A stretch of DNA of 64,000 nt, taken from positions 372,001 to 436,000 of the forward strand of contig JAFDVZ010000007.1 of the NCBI GenBank assembly GCA_018268715.1, in the 5' to 3' direction. Positions 16,695 through 26,453 of the stretch are shown here, piece after piece. Each line of letters begins with the position of its first letter. Position 1 is the stretch's first letter. The notes under the pieces were generated by a model. That model searched no databases. It saw nothing but the letters and a program-made list of their open reading frames with translations, and was not told the origin of the DNA. The position numbers and the translations under genes are program-made. Source of the DNA: Acidobacteriota bacterium (GTDB taxonomy: Bacteria; Acidobacteriota; Terriglobia; Bryobacterales; Bryobacteraceae).

Positions 16695-19600
16695 GCCGAC
16701 GCACGAAGTGGATTGTGTTCGGTGGGGTGGCCGCCGTCGGAGTGGCGGTGGTTGTGGCCGGTCTGGCGACCCTCAGAAGCGACTGGTTCCGCGAGCAGGT
16801 GCGGCGGCGCATCATCGCCGAAGTGGAGAAGGCCACTGGAGGGCGCGCCGAACTGGGCGGCTTCGACTTCGACTGGCGAGCGCTCAAGGCTCGCACCGGA
16901 CGTTTTGTGCTGCACGGGCGGGAACGCCCCGGGGAGCCGGTGTTTCTCGAAATCGCCAACGTCGAGGTCGGCCTGAAGCTGGTTTCCGCGCTACGACGCG
17001 ACGTCGACATCGATTCCCTGATCATCGAAAGCCCCCGCGTGCACGTTATCGTGTACCCGGACGGCGGCACGAACATCCCGGAGCCGCCCGCGAAACAGCG
17101 TCGCTCGACGGTGGCGGAGGACCTGTTGAAACTCGCCGTGCGACGCTTCCAATTGAACGGAGGGCTGGCGGAGATTCGCGACGAACGGATCCCGTTCAGC
17201 CTGCGCGGCGAAGATCTGCGCGCGGCGTTCGAATACCTGCCGGATGGGCCGCGATATCGTGGCCATGTCGCGTCGCGGCGGTTGCACGTGGACGCGAAAC
17301 CGGTGCGGCCGGCCGCGTTCGACTTCGACGCCGATCTGATGCTGACCGCGCGGGAGTTGCAGATCGAGAAGGCGTCGCTCGTCGATGGGCGCTGCCGATT
17401 GGCTGTCACGGGCGCGGTTCGGCAGTGGGACAATCCCCGCGCCGACCTTCAGTTCGAATCGACCGTCGCTATCGCGGACCTGGGGCGCCTGGTCGACCTG
17501 CCCATCGCCCGGACCGGAGAAGCGTCCGCGCACGGCGCCGCGTGGGTGACCTGGGGCCACGGGTTCGACTTTGGAGCCGAAGGGCGATTCGAGGCCAAAG
17601 GCCTCGCCTACCGCGACGCGCGGGTGAACCTGTCCGTGCCCGGCGCGCGCGGAGGGTTCCAATTACGCCGCGACAGCCTGACGCTGCCGGACCTGGTGGT
17701 GAACGGGCAGGGCGGCGCGTTCGAGGGCCGGGTGGAACTGGCGAAGGGTTTCGAGCGGCTGCGGGTGGAGGGAGTCGCGAAAGGCCTCGCGCTGCCAGAC
17801 TTGCCCTGGAACGGCACAGCTTCCGGCCCCGTCCGCATCGACGGCTACCGTCGCGACCTGACCATTCAGGCCACCTTGAACATCGCGCCGGCTCCAGGGC
17901 CGAATCCGATCGAAGGCAACGTCGATCTGATCTATGACCGCGCGTCCGGAAAGTTGCGGCTCGGCGATAGCTCTCTAACTACCCGGTCGACTCGAGTTAG
18001 AGCCACCGGGACGTTGGGAGAAACGCTGCGCATCAGCCTGGAGTCGAGCGACCTGAATGATCTGACGCCGGCGCTGGAGCGATTCAGTCCGGAGACAAAG
18101 ATCCCCATCCGTCTGGCCGGAGGCGCGGCCCACGCTGAGTTCGCCGTGTCGGGCGGCGTTCAAACGGAGAAGGAATTCCGGCCGGAGAAGATCTCCGGGA
18201 CGCTCTCTCTCGGCCGCTTCGAGTACGAGGGTCACGTCATCGATAGCCTGCGCGCGAGGATTGAAGGCATCTCGAGTCAGCTAACCGCACAGGATATTGA
18301 GATAACTCAGAAGACGGCAGTTCTCACCGGTTCCGCCAGGGTCGCGCTGGATAACTGGAAAACCAGCGACGGCAGCCCCCTTCAGGCGTCGCTGAGGCTG
18401 AAGGGCGGCGACTTGGAGAGCCTGCTGGCCGAGGCGAAACAGAAACTGCCGGTCACCGGACGGTTGACCGCTTCGGCGGAAATCACAGGGACTATCGGCG
18501 GGCCGGTCGCGGCTCTGCAAATCACCGTCGACGGGGCGCGGGCCTGGCAGGAGCGGATCGAGCAGTTGAGCCTGCAGGCGAGCGTCGCCAACACCGCGAT
18601 CGAGATTCGGCAGGCGGACCTGCGGACGGCCCAGGGCCGCGTCCAGTTCAAGGCGACTTACCGGCGAACCGGCGTCGAGTGGGACAGCGGTACATTACGG
18701 TTCGACGTCAGCGGCTCCGGGCTTCGCATCGAAGAGATCGCGCACGTGCGGGAGCGCGAAGGCGCGTTGGCCGGCATGCTCTCGCTGAAGGGCTCCGGCG
18801 CGGCGCGGTTGCGGAAGTCGGAGGTGGAACTCGAAACGCTGGACAGCCAGTTGAGCCTGACCGGCCTGGTTCGCGGCAAGGCTCGGATTGGCGTAATCAA
18901 CGCGGCGGCCCAAACGCGCTCCGGTCTGCTGGCGTTCACCGTGGAAGGAAACGTCCGCGGCAGCCAGGTGCACGGTGTGGGCGAATGGAAGCTGGAGGGC
19001 GACTATCCCGGCCGTGGCGAAGTCTATGTCACCGCGCTGCCCTTCGCCACGCTGCACGACATCGCCCAGGGCGGCGCCGAGCGCGAACTGCCGTTCGTTG
19101 GTGTGGTCGACGGGCACGCCGTGGTGTCCGGGCCGCTCAAGAAACTGGATGCGCTCACGGCGGACATTTCCTTGCCGCGCGTGCAGATCAACGCGAATCC
19201 CAACCAGACGTTGCGCGCCGGGGCCCGGCTGCAGGACCTGGCGCTTCGCAACACGGAGCCGGTGCGCTTCACCGCCACGCGGCAGGCCGTCCAGATCCAG
19301 TCGGCTCGTTTCGCGGCTACCGACACCAGCCTGGATGCGACGGGCCGCGTCGCCTTCGACGCAAAATCGCCGTGGGATGTAACGCTTCGCGGCCGCATGA
19401 ACCTGGCTATCCTGCAATTGTTCAACTCCGACATCGCGGCCCGCGGCGCCGCCGTGCTGAATACGGCGATTCGCGGACCGCTCGACGACCCCCAACTAAG
19501 CGGCAAACTCGAGCTGAACAACGCGTCTCTGTACCTGGCCGACCTGCCGCCGAGCCTCGGCGTCGACAACGCTAACGGCGTCATCGTCTTTGACCGCAAC

Positions 19601-20656
19601 CGCGCCAACATTGAGCGCCTGAACGCGGAGGTGGGCGGCGGCAAGGTCAATTTCAGCGGCTTCATCGGATTCGCCGGCGGCGTTCTGCTGTATCGCGTGC
19701 AGGGCGCGGCCGACCAGGTCCGGCTGAGGCATCCCGACGGCATCAGCGTGACGTTGAACGCGGCGGTGAATCTGACGGGGACGTCGGAAAACGGCCTGAT
19801 ATCGGGCACCGTCACGGTGGTTCGCGCGGCCTTTGAGACGCATACCGACCTGGGCAGCCTGCTGGCCCAGAGCGCCAAGCCGCTTCCGGCGCCATCGGCG
19901 CCCAGCGAATACCTGCGCGGCCTGAACTTCGACGTCCGCATTGAAAGCGGCCCGAACCTGGAGGTGCAGACCTCGCTGACGCGCGATGTGGAGGCGGAGG
20001 CCGAACTGCGTCTTCGCGGCAACGCCGCGCGGCCCATGCTGCTCGGCGACATCTCCATCAACCAGGGCGAGATCCAGTTCCTGGGCAATAAGTACACGGT
20101 GAACCGAGCCGAAATCCGCTTCATCAATCCGACCAAAGTGGAGCCCACTTTCGACGTCGACCTTGAAACCAAGGCGCGCGGAATCACTGTGAACATCAGC
20201 TTCTCGGGCACCATGACGAAGCTGAACGCCACCTACCGCTCCGATCCGCCCCTGCAATCGAGCGATATCATCGCGTTGCTTGCCGTCGGCCGCGATCCGA
20301 ACTCCACCGCCTTGAGCAACGCGCAATCGCGCACGAACCTGCTTGAGACCGGCGCCAGCACGCTGAGCCAAGCGGTCGCGGCGCCCGTGTCGAACCGCCT
20401 GCAGCGCTTCTTCGGCGTCAGCCGGTTGAAGATCGACCCTTCGCTCACGGGCGTGGAGAACATTCCGCAGGCGCGCGTGACGCTGGAACAGCAGGTGTCG
20501 CGCGACATCACGCTGACCTACATCACCAACCTCAGCCGTACGCAGGAACAGATCGTACGCGTGCAATGGGACATCAATCGCCGCTGGTCGGCCATCGCCG
20601 TCCGGGAGGAAAATGGTGTTTTCGGCATCGATTTCCAGTACCGGAAGCGTTTTTAA
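16691..20656 (+). CDS. tamB: TamB-like translocation/assembly protein (AsmA/DUF490 superfamily)
   Basis: 1321 residues. One N-terminal transmembrane helix (about residues 7-27) anchors a very long periplasmic beta-rich body of repeated strands, typical of bridge-like AsmA/TamB proteins. The C-terminal ~300 residues match DUF490: SGTVTVVRAAFETHTDLGSL, INQGEIQFLGNKYTVNRAEI and PPLQSSDIIALLAVGRDPN. The chain ends ...FGIDFQYRKRF with terminal Phe. TamB-type proteins span the periplasm and are implicated in phospholipid transport to the outer membrane and in autotransporter or OMP assembly with TamA. The ATGA overlap and the Omp85 gene upstream support a functional pair. Confidence 0.9.
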   Translation: MSRRTKWIVFGGVAAVGVAVVVAGLATLRSDWFREQVRRRIIAEVEKATGGRAELGGFDFDWRALKARTGRFVLHGRERPGEPVFLEIANVEVGLKLVSALRRDVDIDSLIIESPRVHVIVYPDGGTNIPEPPAKQRRSTVAEDLLKLAVRRFQLNGGLAEIRDERIPFSLRGEDLRAAFEYLPDGPRYRGHVASRRLHVDAKPVRPAAFDFDADLMLTARELQIEKASLVDGRCRLAVTGAVRQWDNPRADLQFESTVAIADLGRLVDLPIARTGEASAHGAAWVTWGHGFDFGAEGRFEAKGLAYRDARVNLSVPGARGGFQLRRDSLTLPDLVVNGQGGAFEGRVELAKGFERLRVEGVAKGLALPDLPWNGTASGPVRIDGYRRDLTIQATLNIAPAPGPNPIEGNVDLIYDRASGKLRLGDSSLTTRSTRVRATGTLGETLRISLESSDLNDLTPALERFSPETKIPIRLAGGAAHAEFAVSGGVQTEKEFRPEKISGTLSLGRFEYEGHVIDSLRARIEGISSQLTAQDIEITQKTAVLTGSARVALDNWKTSDGSPLQASLRLKGGDLESLLAEAKQKLPVTGRLTASAEITGTIGGPVAALQITVDGARAWQERIEQLSLQASVANTAIEIRQADLRTAQGRVQFKATYRRTGVEWDSGTLRFDVSGSGLRIEEIAHVREREGALAGMLSLKGSGAARLRKSEVELETLDSQLSLTGLVRGKARIGVINAAAQTRSGLLAFTVEGNVRGSQVHGVGEWKLEGDYPGRGEVYVTALPFATLHDIAQGGAERELPFVGVVDGHAVVSGPLKKLDALTADISLPRVQINANPNQTLRAGARLQDLALRNTEPVRFTATRQAVQIQSARFAATDTSLDATGRVAFDAKSPWDVTLRGRMNLAILQLFNSDIAARGAAVLNTAIRGPLDDPQLSGKLELNNASLYLADLPPSLGVDNANGVIVFDRNRANIERLNAEVGGGKVNFSGFIGFAGGVLLYRVQGAADQVRLRHPDGISVTLNAAVNLTGTSENGLISGTVTVVRAAFETHTDLGSLLAQSAKPLPAPSAPSEYLRGLNFDVRIESGPNLEVQTSLTRDVEAEAELRLRGNAARPMLLGDISINQGEIQFLGNKYTVNRAEIRFINPTKVEPTFDVDLETKARGITVNISFSGTMTKLNATYRSDPPLQSSDIIALLAVGRDPNSTALSNAQSRTNLLETGASTLSQAVAAPVSNRLQRFFGVSRLKIDPSLTGVENIPQARVTLEQQVSRDITLTYITNLSRTQEQIVRVQWDINRRWSAIAVREENGVFGIDFQYRKRF

Positions 20657-20661
20657 GCGGA

Positions 20662-21306
20662 ATGTGGACCATGGCGGAAAAGCGGCGTTCCATGGTGGTG
20701 CGCCAACTCGAGCATCGCGGCATCCGCGACCCGCGCGTGCTGGACGCCATGAATCGCCTTCCCCGCGAATTGTTTGTGCCCGAAGACCAGCGCGCCGGCG
20801 CCTACGAAGATAATCCCATCGGCATCGGTTTCGACCAAACCATCTCCCAGCCCTACATGACGGCGTTGATGTGCGAGTCGCTGGAACTCGCCGGGCACGA
20901 GAGCGTGCTCGAAGTCGGCTCAGGTTCGGGCTACCATGCGGCGGTGCTCGCGATGCTCGCCGCCCAGGTGTGGTCGATTGAAATCGTGCCTGAACTGGCC
21001 GAACAGGCGAAACGGAATTTGTTTGAAGCGGGAATCGCCAACGTGCGAGTGGTGTGTGGCGACGGTTCGCTCGGATACCCCGAGGCTGCGCCCTACGACG
21101 CGATTTCGGTGGCCGCCGCAGCCCCCGATGTGCCCCGCGCCCTGCTCGGCCAACTGCGCGATCCCGGCCGCATGGCGATTCCCGTGGGCTCGCGTGGCGA
21201 CCAGGACCTGACCGTCGTCACCAAACGCAACGGCCACATCGGCAGGCGTGTTCCCACCATGTGCCGCTTCGTCCCTTTGCGGGGCGAGCAGGGCTGGAAG
21301 GACTGA
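20662..21306 (+). CDS. pcm: Protein-L-isoaspartate O-methyltransferase
   Basis: 214 residues from ATG 20662, six bases after the tamB stop (ATG 20671 is equally possible). MVVRQLEHRGIRDPRVLDAM, the active-site region FDQTISQPYMTALM and the SAM loop VLEVGSGSGYHAAVL are diagnostic for PCMT. The enzyme methylates L-isoaspartyl residues of aged proteins to start their repair, using S-adenosylmethionine. There is no signal peptide, so it is cytosolic. Its place behind the envelope genes looks like operon convenience rather than a pathway link. Confidence 0.92.
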   Translation: MWTMAEKRRSMVVRQLEHRGIRDPRVLDAMNRLPRELFVPEDQRAGAYEDNPIGIGFDQTISQPYMTALMCESLELAGHESVLEVGSGSGYHAAVLAMLAAQVWSIEIVPELAEQAKRNLFEAGIANVRVVCGDGSLGYPEAAPYDAISVAAAAPDVPRALLGQLRDPGRMAIPVGSRGDQDLTVVTKRNGHIGRRVPTMCRFVPLRGEQGWKD

Positions 21307-21614
21307 TGCGACTACGCAAAGCGCAAGGAAAGCTCAAGATCGAACACAGCATCATCGACGGCGTCAGCAAAGCGATGGAGCGGCTGTTGGCGGACAACGA
21401 AGCCACCGTACGTTCCGTGATTCCGGGCGTGATCCGGCAGGTGCGCGACGCGCGCGGACCGGTGAAGATCCACATCACGGTGCCCACCACAAACGGCTGG
21501 AAGGCCATCGCACTCAGCGCGGGGGCGCGCCAGGAGTTGTTCATCAGCACCACGCTGGCCAAGGAAGAATTGGAGAAAGCGATTGAACGGGCCATCGAAC
21601 GCGCGCTTGCTTGA
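21306..21614 (+). CDS. Small conserved-looking protein (possibly DUF2103-like)
   Basis: 102 residues, starting in TGATG overlap with pcm. It is soluble, with mixed alpha/beta character: KIEHSIIDGVSKAMERLL, then VRSVIPGVIRQVRDARGPVK and TTNGWKAIALSAGARQELFI. The pattern of an N-terminal His, an SxIPG turn and paired strands recalls DUF2103, which is annotated as a predicted metal-binding family, but I am recalling this and cannot confirm it. Its last 32 bases overlap the start of the decarboxylase gene in another frame, so translation is probably coupled. Confidence 0.5.
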   Translation: MRLRKAQGKLKIEHSIIDGVSKAMERLLADNEATVRSVIPGVIRQVRDARGPVKIHITVPTTNGWKAIALSAGARQELFISTTLAKEELEKAIERAIERALA

Positions 21615-22989
21615 ACTCGACCGCGACCAGATGCGGCGGCTCGGGCATCGCGTGATGGATATGATTGCCGAGCACCTGAGCGCCCTCGCGGACGCTTCGA
21701 TCGGGCGCAAGGGTGATCCCGGCGTGTTGCGGCCCTTGTTCCTCCAGCCGCCGCCCGAAGCTCCCGGCGACGCGGACGCCGTGCTGAGCCGCGTTGTCGA
21801 CGATGTGCTCGGCAACATGCTGTACGTGAACCATCCGCGATTTCTCGCGTTTGTTCCGAGCCCCGGCAATTTCGTCAGCGCCCTGGCCGATGCGCTCGCC
21901 GCCGGGTTCAACGTCTTCAACGGCTCCTGGATGGGCGGCTCCGGCGCGGCCGCGCTCGAACTGGCGGTCGTCGACTGGATGCGCGGGTGGTGCGGCCTGC
22001 CCGAAACGGCAGGGGGCATTTTCGTAAGCGGAGGCTCCGTGGCGAACATGACCGCGCTCGCCGTCGCGCGCCATGTGAAGCTGGGCGACGCCTTCGCCGA
22101 CGGAGTGGCGTACTTTTCCGACCAGACGCACTCGTCGGTGGACCGTGCGTTCCGCATCCTTGGCTTCGCGCCCGGCCAGTTGCGCCGCCTGCCTTCGGAC
22201 GAACGCTTCCAGTTGGATCCCGCGGCCGTCTCGCGCGAAATCGCACGCGACCGCGAGCGCGGCCTGCGGCCCTTCTGTATTGTCGCCAACGCCGGGACCA
22301 CCAACACCGGCACCGTCGATCCCATGCGCGAACTCGCCTTGCTGGCGCGCGAGCAGGGCCTGTGGATGCACGCTGACGGAGCGTTCGGAGCGGCGGCCGC
22401 CATCTCGCCGCGAGGACGCGCGGCGCTCGAAGGCCTGGAACTGGCGGATTCGCTCTCGATCGATCCGCACAAGTGGTTGTTTCAAACATTCGAGTGCGGT
22501 TGTGTTCTGCTGCGCGACGGCCGCCTGTTGAAGGAGACTTACCAGATCCTGCCCGACTACCTGCAGGACCTTCGCGGCATGGGAGAGGTGAATCCCTGCG
22601 ATTACGGAATCCAACTGAGCCGAGGATTCCGCGCTTTGAAGGTATGGTTGTCCGTGCAGGTGTTCGGCATGGCGGCGTTTCGCGCTGCGGTGGAGCACGG
22701 CTTCGAACTGGCTGAATACGCTCAGCGGCGTCTGGAGAGCATGCCGGATTGGGAGATCGTCTCGTCTGCGCAAATGGGGACCCTGGCCTTTCGCTACGCG
22801 CCCTCTCCCATCGAAGTCCGGCTGGTGGAGGCCATGCTGAAGGACGGCCATGCGTTGGTCAGCTCCACCGTGCTCCGCGGCGTCACCGCGTTGCGCATGT
22901 GTACGATCAACCCGCGCACCACCCATCAGGACATCGATGGAACGCTCGAACGGATGGACCTGCTGGCGAAGGCGTTATCGACGACCTGA
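21583..22989 (+). CDS. PLP-dependent group II amino-acid decarboxylase
   Basis: 468 residues from TTG 21583, supported by GGAG about eight bases upstream (TTG 21607 and ATG 21631 are alternatives). The fold-type I signature is clear: the PLP lysine K297 in SIDPHKWLF, the pyridine-contacting ADGAFG in HADGAFGAAA, and FVSGGSVANMTAL for phosphate binding. Overall it resembles aromatic-L-amino-acid / tyrosine decarboxylases (PF00282). It should decarboxylate an amino acid to the amine; substrate specificity cannot be called. It converges on ubiE with ten bases between stops. Confidence 0.88.
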   Translation: MNGPSNARLLELDRDQMRRLGHRVMDMIAEHLSALADASIGRKGDPGVLRPLFLQPPPEAPGDADAVLSRVVDDVLGNMLYVNHPRFLAFVPSPGNFVSALADALAAGFNVFNGSWMGGSGAAALELAVVDWMRGWCGLPETAGGIFVSGGSVANMTALAVARHVKLGDAFADGVAYFSDQTHSSVDRAFRILGFAPGQLRRLPSDERFQLDPAAVSREIARDRERGLRPFCIVANAGTTNTGTVDPMRELALLAREQGLWMHADGAFGAAAAISPRGRAALEGLELADSLSIDPHKWLFQTFECGCVLLRDGRLLKETYQILPDYLQDLRGMGEVNPCDYGIQLSRGFRALKVWLSVQVFGMAAFRAAVEHGFELAEYAQRRLESMPDWEIVSSAQMGTLAFRYAPSPIEVRLVEAMLKDGHALVSSTVLRGVTALRMCTINPRTTHQDIDGTLERMDLLAKALSTT

Positions 22990-22999
22990 GCGACCGGGT

Positions 23000-23761
23000 T
23001 CACTTACGCCCGATGTGCAACGCCACGGCGCCGAACGTCATCAACTCATACTCCACCGTCCGGAAGCCCGCCTCGCGCATGCGCTCCGCCAGCAACTCGG
23101 CGTTGGGGAATTTCCGTATCGATTCCGGCAGGTACGTGTACGCCGCGCGCGAGCCCGAAATCAGCCCGCCGATGCGCGGCAGCAGCACCGCGGAAAACCA
23201 GTCGTACAATCGCGCGAAGACCGCGTTCTTCGGTTGCGAGAATTCGAGAATCGCCGCCACGCCGCCCGGCTTCAACACGCGCAGCATCTCCTCGAGCCCC
23301 TTCTGATAGTTCGCGAAATTGCGGAACCCGAACGCGATGGTGATGGCGTCGAGCGAATCGCCCGCCAGCGGCAACGTCAGCCCGTCGGCTTCAAACAGCG
23401 TGGAGCGTAGTCGCGCCCGCCCGATCTTCTCCGCCGCCGTCGTCAGCATCGGATGGCAAAAGTCGGCGCCCAATACCGCCGCCCCGCGCGACCGCTCGAG
23501 CTCGATCATCACATCCCCGGTGCCGCAGCACAGGTCGAGAATACGCGCCTCCCGCGCCGGCACGATGCGCAAAACTCGATTCACCGTGCGCCGCCGCCAG
23601 CGTTTGTCCAGGTTGAACGACAGCAGGTGGTTGAGCAGGTCGTACTGCCGCGCGATGCCGCCGAACATGCCGCGCACATACTCAGCCGCCTGCCGCTCGT
23701 TTGTCGCGCCGTGGGGTGTCGTGCCCATCCTCAGGCCGTCGCGCAGTTGTTGAGCGCCCAT
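23000..23761 (-). CDS. ubiE: Demethylmenaquinone/ubiquinone-type C-methyltransferase
   Basis: 253 residues from ATG 23761, which has GAGG seven bases upstream inside aroB; ATG 23728 lies just past the aroB stop but has poorer spacing. YVRGMFGGIARQYDLLNHLL and the SAM motif ILDLCCGTGDVMIEL are typical of UbiE/MenG, followed by GFRNFANYQKGLEEMLRVLK. The enzyme methylates the quinone ring in the last steps of menaquinone (and in some bacteria ubiquinone) synthesis. The 31-base overlap with aroB, which supplies chorismate precursors, indicates coupled expression. Confidence 0.93.
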   Translation of the reverse strand: MGAQQLRDGLRMGTTPHGATNERQAAEYVRGMFGGIARQYDLLNHLLSFNLDKRWRRRTVNRVLRIVPAREARILDLCCGTGDVMIELERSRGAAVLGADFCHPMLTTAAEKIGRARLRSTLFEADGLTLPLAGDSLDAITIAFGFRNFANYQKGLEEMLRVLKPGGVAAILEFSQPKNAVFARLYDWFSAVLLPRIGGLISGSRAAYTYLPESIRKFPNAELLAERMREAGFRTVEYELMTFGAVALHIGRK

Positions 23762-24819
23762 TCAATGGCCTCGAGAACCGCCTCCTCGGCCACGCCGCTG
23801 ATCACCTTCACCACGCCGATCTCCGTCGGCAACACGAAATGCACCTTGCCCTTCAGCGTCTTCTTGTCGCTTGCAAGGCGCGCGAACAGCCGCTGGGACC
23901 GTATGCCGTCGAGCGAAGGGATCGGGCCATAGCTGTTGACCAGTCCGCACAGGCGCGCGCATTCGGCCTCTGGGAATCCCGCCGCTGTCACCGCCAGTTT
24001 CGCCGCCGCGATCATTCCGAACGCCACTGCCTCGCCATGCAGGAACCGAACGTAACTCGTCTCGGCTTCCAGCGTGTGCCCGATGGTGTGGCCGAAGTTG
24101 AGGATGCGCCGCAGATCGCTTTCGCGCTCGTCTTCGCTCACCACTTCGGCCTTGATGCGAACGGCCGCGGCAATGATATGCTCCAACACATCGTGAGCCC
24201 GTTCCGCGATGCGGTCACGCTCGGTCTCGAACACGCCAAACAGCGCGCGGTCGCGAATCACGCCGCACTTGATGATCTCGTAAAGGCCCGCGCGATACTC
24301 GCGATCGGGCAGCGTGGCGGTGACGTCGGGGTCGATCAGCACGGCCAGCGGCTGATGAAACGCGCCGATCAGGTTCTTGCCGGAAACCAGGTTCGCGCCG
24401 GTCTTCCCGCCCACCGCGGCGTCCACCTGGGCCAGCAATGTGGTGGGAATCTGCACCACGGGAATGCCGCGCATGAAGATCGCCGCCAGGAATCCGCCCA
24501 GATCGGTGACGATGCCGCCGCCGAACGCCACGACGATGCTGGTGCGGTCGCCGCCCGCGGCAATCATCTGGTCAGCCAGCGCCTCCACCTCCGCCATGCG
24601 CTTGCGATCCTCGCCGCCGGGGAAATAGAGCACCCGGATCGCCCGCCCCGCCAATGCGCCTGCGAGTTTTGCGCCGTGCAACCGCCAGACATCCTCGGTG
24701 GTGACGACGAATACCGTCCCCGCGCGAGGCGGCACGAATTCCGCCGCGCGCCGCAGCACGCCGCGTTCGATGGTTGCGTCGTAGCCATGCGCCGGCGTGG
24801 CGACGCGAAATGAAGGCAT
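23731..24819 (-). CDS. aroB: 3-dehydroquinate synthase
   Basis: 362 residues, the usual length. The second step of the shikimate pathway (DAHP to 3-dehydroquinate) needs NAD and a divalent metal. Visible motifs: PGGEDRKRMAEVEAL, the nucleotide-binding VVAFGGGIVTDLGGFLAA, TTLLAQVDAAVGGKTG and metal ligands in FLHGEAVAFGM and FGHTIGHTLE. The ATG at 24819 fits the family start and leaves a 49-base gap to the divergent nadB. It is followed in overlap by ubiE. Confidence 0.95.
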   Translation of the reverse strand: MPSFRVATPAHGYDATIERGVLRRAAEFVPPRAGTVFVVTTEDVWRLHGAKLAGALAGRAIRVLYFPGGEDRKRMAEVEALADQMIAAGGDRTSIVVAFGGGIVTDLGGFLAAIFMRGIPVVQIPTTLLAQVDAAVGGKTGANLVSGKNLIGAFHQPLAVLIDPDVTATLPDREYRAGLYEIIKCGVIRDRALFGVFETERDRIAERAHDVLEHIIAAAVRIKAEVVSEDERESDLRRILNFGHTIGHTLEAETSYVRFLHGEAVAFGMIAAAKLAVTAAGFPEAECARLCGLVNSYGPIPSLDGIRSQRLFARLASDKKTLKGKVHFVLPTEIGVVKVISGVAEEAVLEAIEWALNNCATA

Positions 24820-24868
24820 ACGTTCGTTGTAACATGAACATGTCGATCGGCCCTCGATTGCCGTTTGC

Positions 24869-26398
24869 ATGAATCCTGATTTTCTCGTCGTAGGCGCCGG
24901 CGTCGCCGGGTTGCGCGCCGCTATTGAATTGGCATCGGCGGGAACCGTTCTGGTTCTGGCCAAGGACACTCTCAGTGAATCTTCTTCCGTCTATGCGCAG
25001 GGCGGCATCGCCGCGGCGCTGAGCGACGACGACGACATAGAACTCCACGAACAGGACACGTTGGCGGCCGGCGACGGCCTGTGCAACCCCGAAGCCGTGC
25101 GGGCGCTGGTGGAGGAAGGCCCGACGGCCATCGAGGAACTGATTGAATTCGGGGCCGGTTTCGACCGCGACGGCGCGCGCCTGGCGTTCGCTCGCGAAGG
25201 CGCCCACAGCCGCAACCGCGTGCTGCACGCCAACGGCGATTCCACGGGCAAGGAGATTTCGCGCGCCCTGTACGCCAAGGCCGCTTCGATCCCGAACATA
25301 CAATTCCATAGCTTCATGTTCGTGACGGATTTCCTGGTGGCGGACGGTGTGGTGGCAGGCGCGCTGGCCGTCGACGAGCAGTCGGGCGAATTCGAGCGCA
25401 TTGCGGCCCGGGCGACGCTGCTCGCCACGGGCGGCCTTGGCCGTGCATTCCTCGAAACCACCAACCCCGACGTCGCCACCGGCGATGGCGTCGCCACCGC
25501 ATGGCGCGCCGGGGCTGAGATCAGCGACCTCGAATTCGTGCAGTTCCACCCCACCGCGCTGCACGTCGCGGGAGCGCCGCGTTTCCTGTTGTCGGAAGCG
25601 CTACGGGGCGAGGGCGCTCTGTTGCGGAACGCGGCCGGCGAGCGTTTCATGGTCGGATATCATCCGCTGGCGGAACTCGCGCCGCGCGACGTCGTGTCGC
25701 GCTCGATCGCCGCGGAACTAGTGCGCACCGGCGAGCCGCACGTCTATCTCGATCTGCGCCATCTGGGGACGGCCCGCGTCCGAGACCGCTTCCCGCGCAT
25801 TTATCAAACCTGTCTGAACTACGGCGTCGACATCGGCCGCGACCTGGCGCCCGTGCATCCCGCCGCCCACTACGCCATGGGCGGAGTCCGTACGAACCTG
25901 GACGGTGCGACGAACCTCGGTAGGCTCTACGCCGCGGGCGAGTGCGCCTGCACCGGGGTCCACGGCGCCAACCGCCTGGCGAGCAACTCGCTGCTCGAAG
26001 GCGTGGTGTTCGGAGCCCGCGCCGCCCGCGCGATGCTGGCGCACGCCTCTGACGCCCGTCTGGTCGCGCCCGATCCCGCGCCCGCGCTGTTCCCGGACAC
26101 GCCCGAGCAGGAGTTGCGGTCGCTGATGTGGAGCCACTGCGGCATTGTGCGAGAGGGCGACAGCTTGCGGCGGGCCGTTGAAACGCTCGAAGCCGCGCCT
26201 TCGAGCCCCAAGCCCCAAGCCCGTCGCGCCGATTACGAAAGACGCAATATCCACGCGGTGGGCCGCATCATCGCTCACTGCGCGCTCGCCCGCCAGGAAA
26301 GCCGCGGAGCCCATTACCGCACCGACGTTCCCGAAAAGCGCGCCGGGTTCCAACGCCATTCGGTGACTTGCGAAGGCGCGGGCGTCGACTTCCGCTAA
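24869..26398 (+). CDS. nadB: L-aspartate oxidase
   Basis: 509 residues. FAD-dependent oxidation of L-aspartate to iminoaspartate is the first step of de novo NAD synthesis. The Rossmann motif VVGAGVAGLRAAIE is at the N-terminus, then SSVYAQGGIAAAL, the substrate-site region EFVQFHPTALH and LLSEALRGEGALL. The capping/C-terminal region has PAAHYAMGGVRTNLDGAT and GVHGANRLASNSLLEG, all diagnostic of NadB. nadA and nadC are not in the window. No strong ribosome-binding site is seen before the ATG. Confidence 0.94.
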   Translation: MNPDFLVVGAGVAGLRAAIELASAGTVLVLAKDTLSESSSVYAQGGIAAALSDDDDIELHEQDTLAAGDGLCNPEAVRALVEEGPTAIEELIEFGAGFDRDGARLAFAREGAHSRNRVLHANGDSTGKEISRALYAKAASIPNIQFHSFMFVTDFLVADGVVAGALAVDEQSGEFERIAARATLLATGGLGRAFLETTNPDVATGDGVATAWRAGAEISDLEFVQFHPTALHVAGAPRFLLSEALRGEGALLRNAAGERFMVGYHPLAELAPRDVVSRSIAAELVRTGEPHVYLDLRHLGTARVRDRFPRIYQTCLNYGVDIGRDLAPVHPAAHYAMGGVRTNLDGATNLGRLYAAGECACTGVHGANRLASNSLLEGVVFGARAARAMLAHASDARLVAPDPAPALFPDTPEQELRSLMWSHCGIVREGDSLRRAVETLEAAPSSPKPQARRADYERRNIHAVGRIIAHCALARQESRGAHYRTDVPEKRAGFQRHSVTCEGAGVDFR

Positions 26399-26453
26399 CG
26401 GCGGGCGACAGCGCGCGCACTCCCCATCCTGCGAGAATGGTAGTTCGCTCCGC

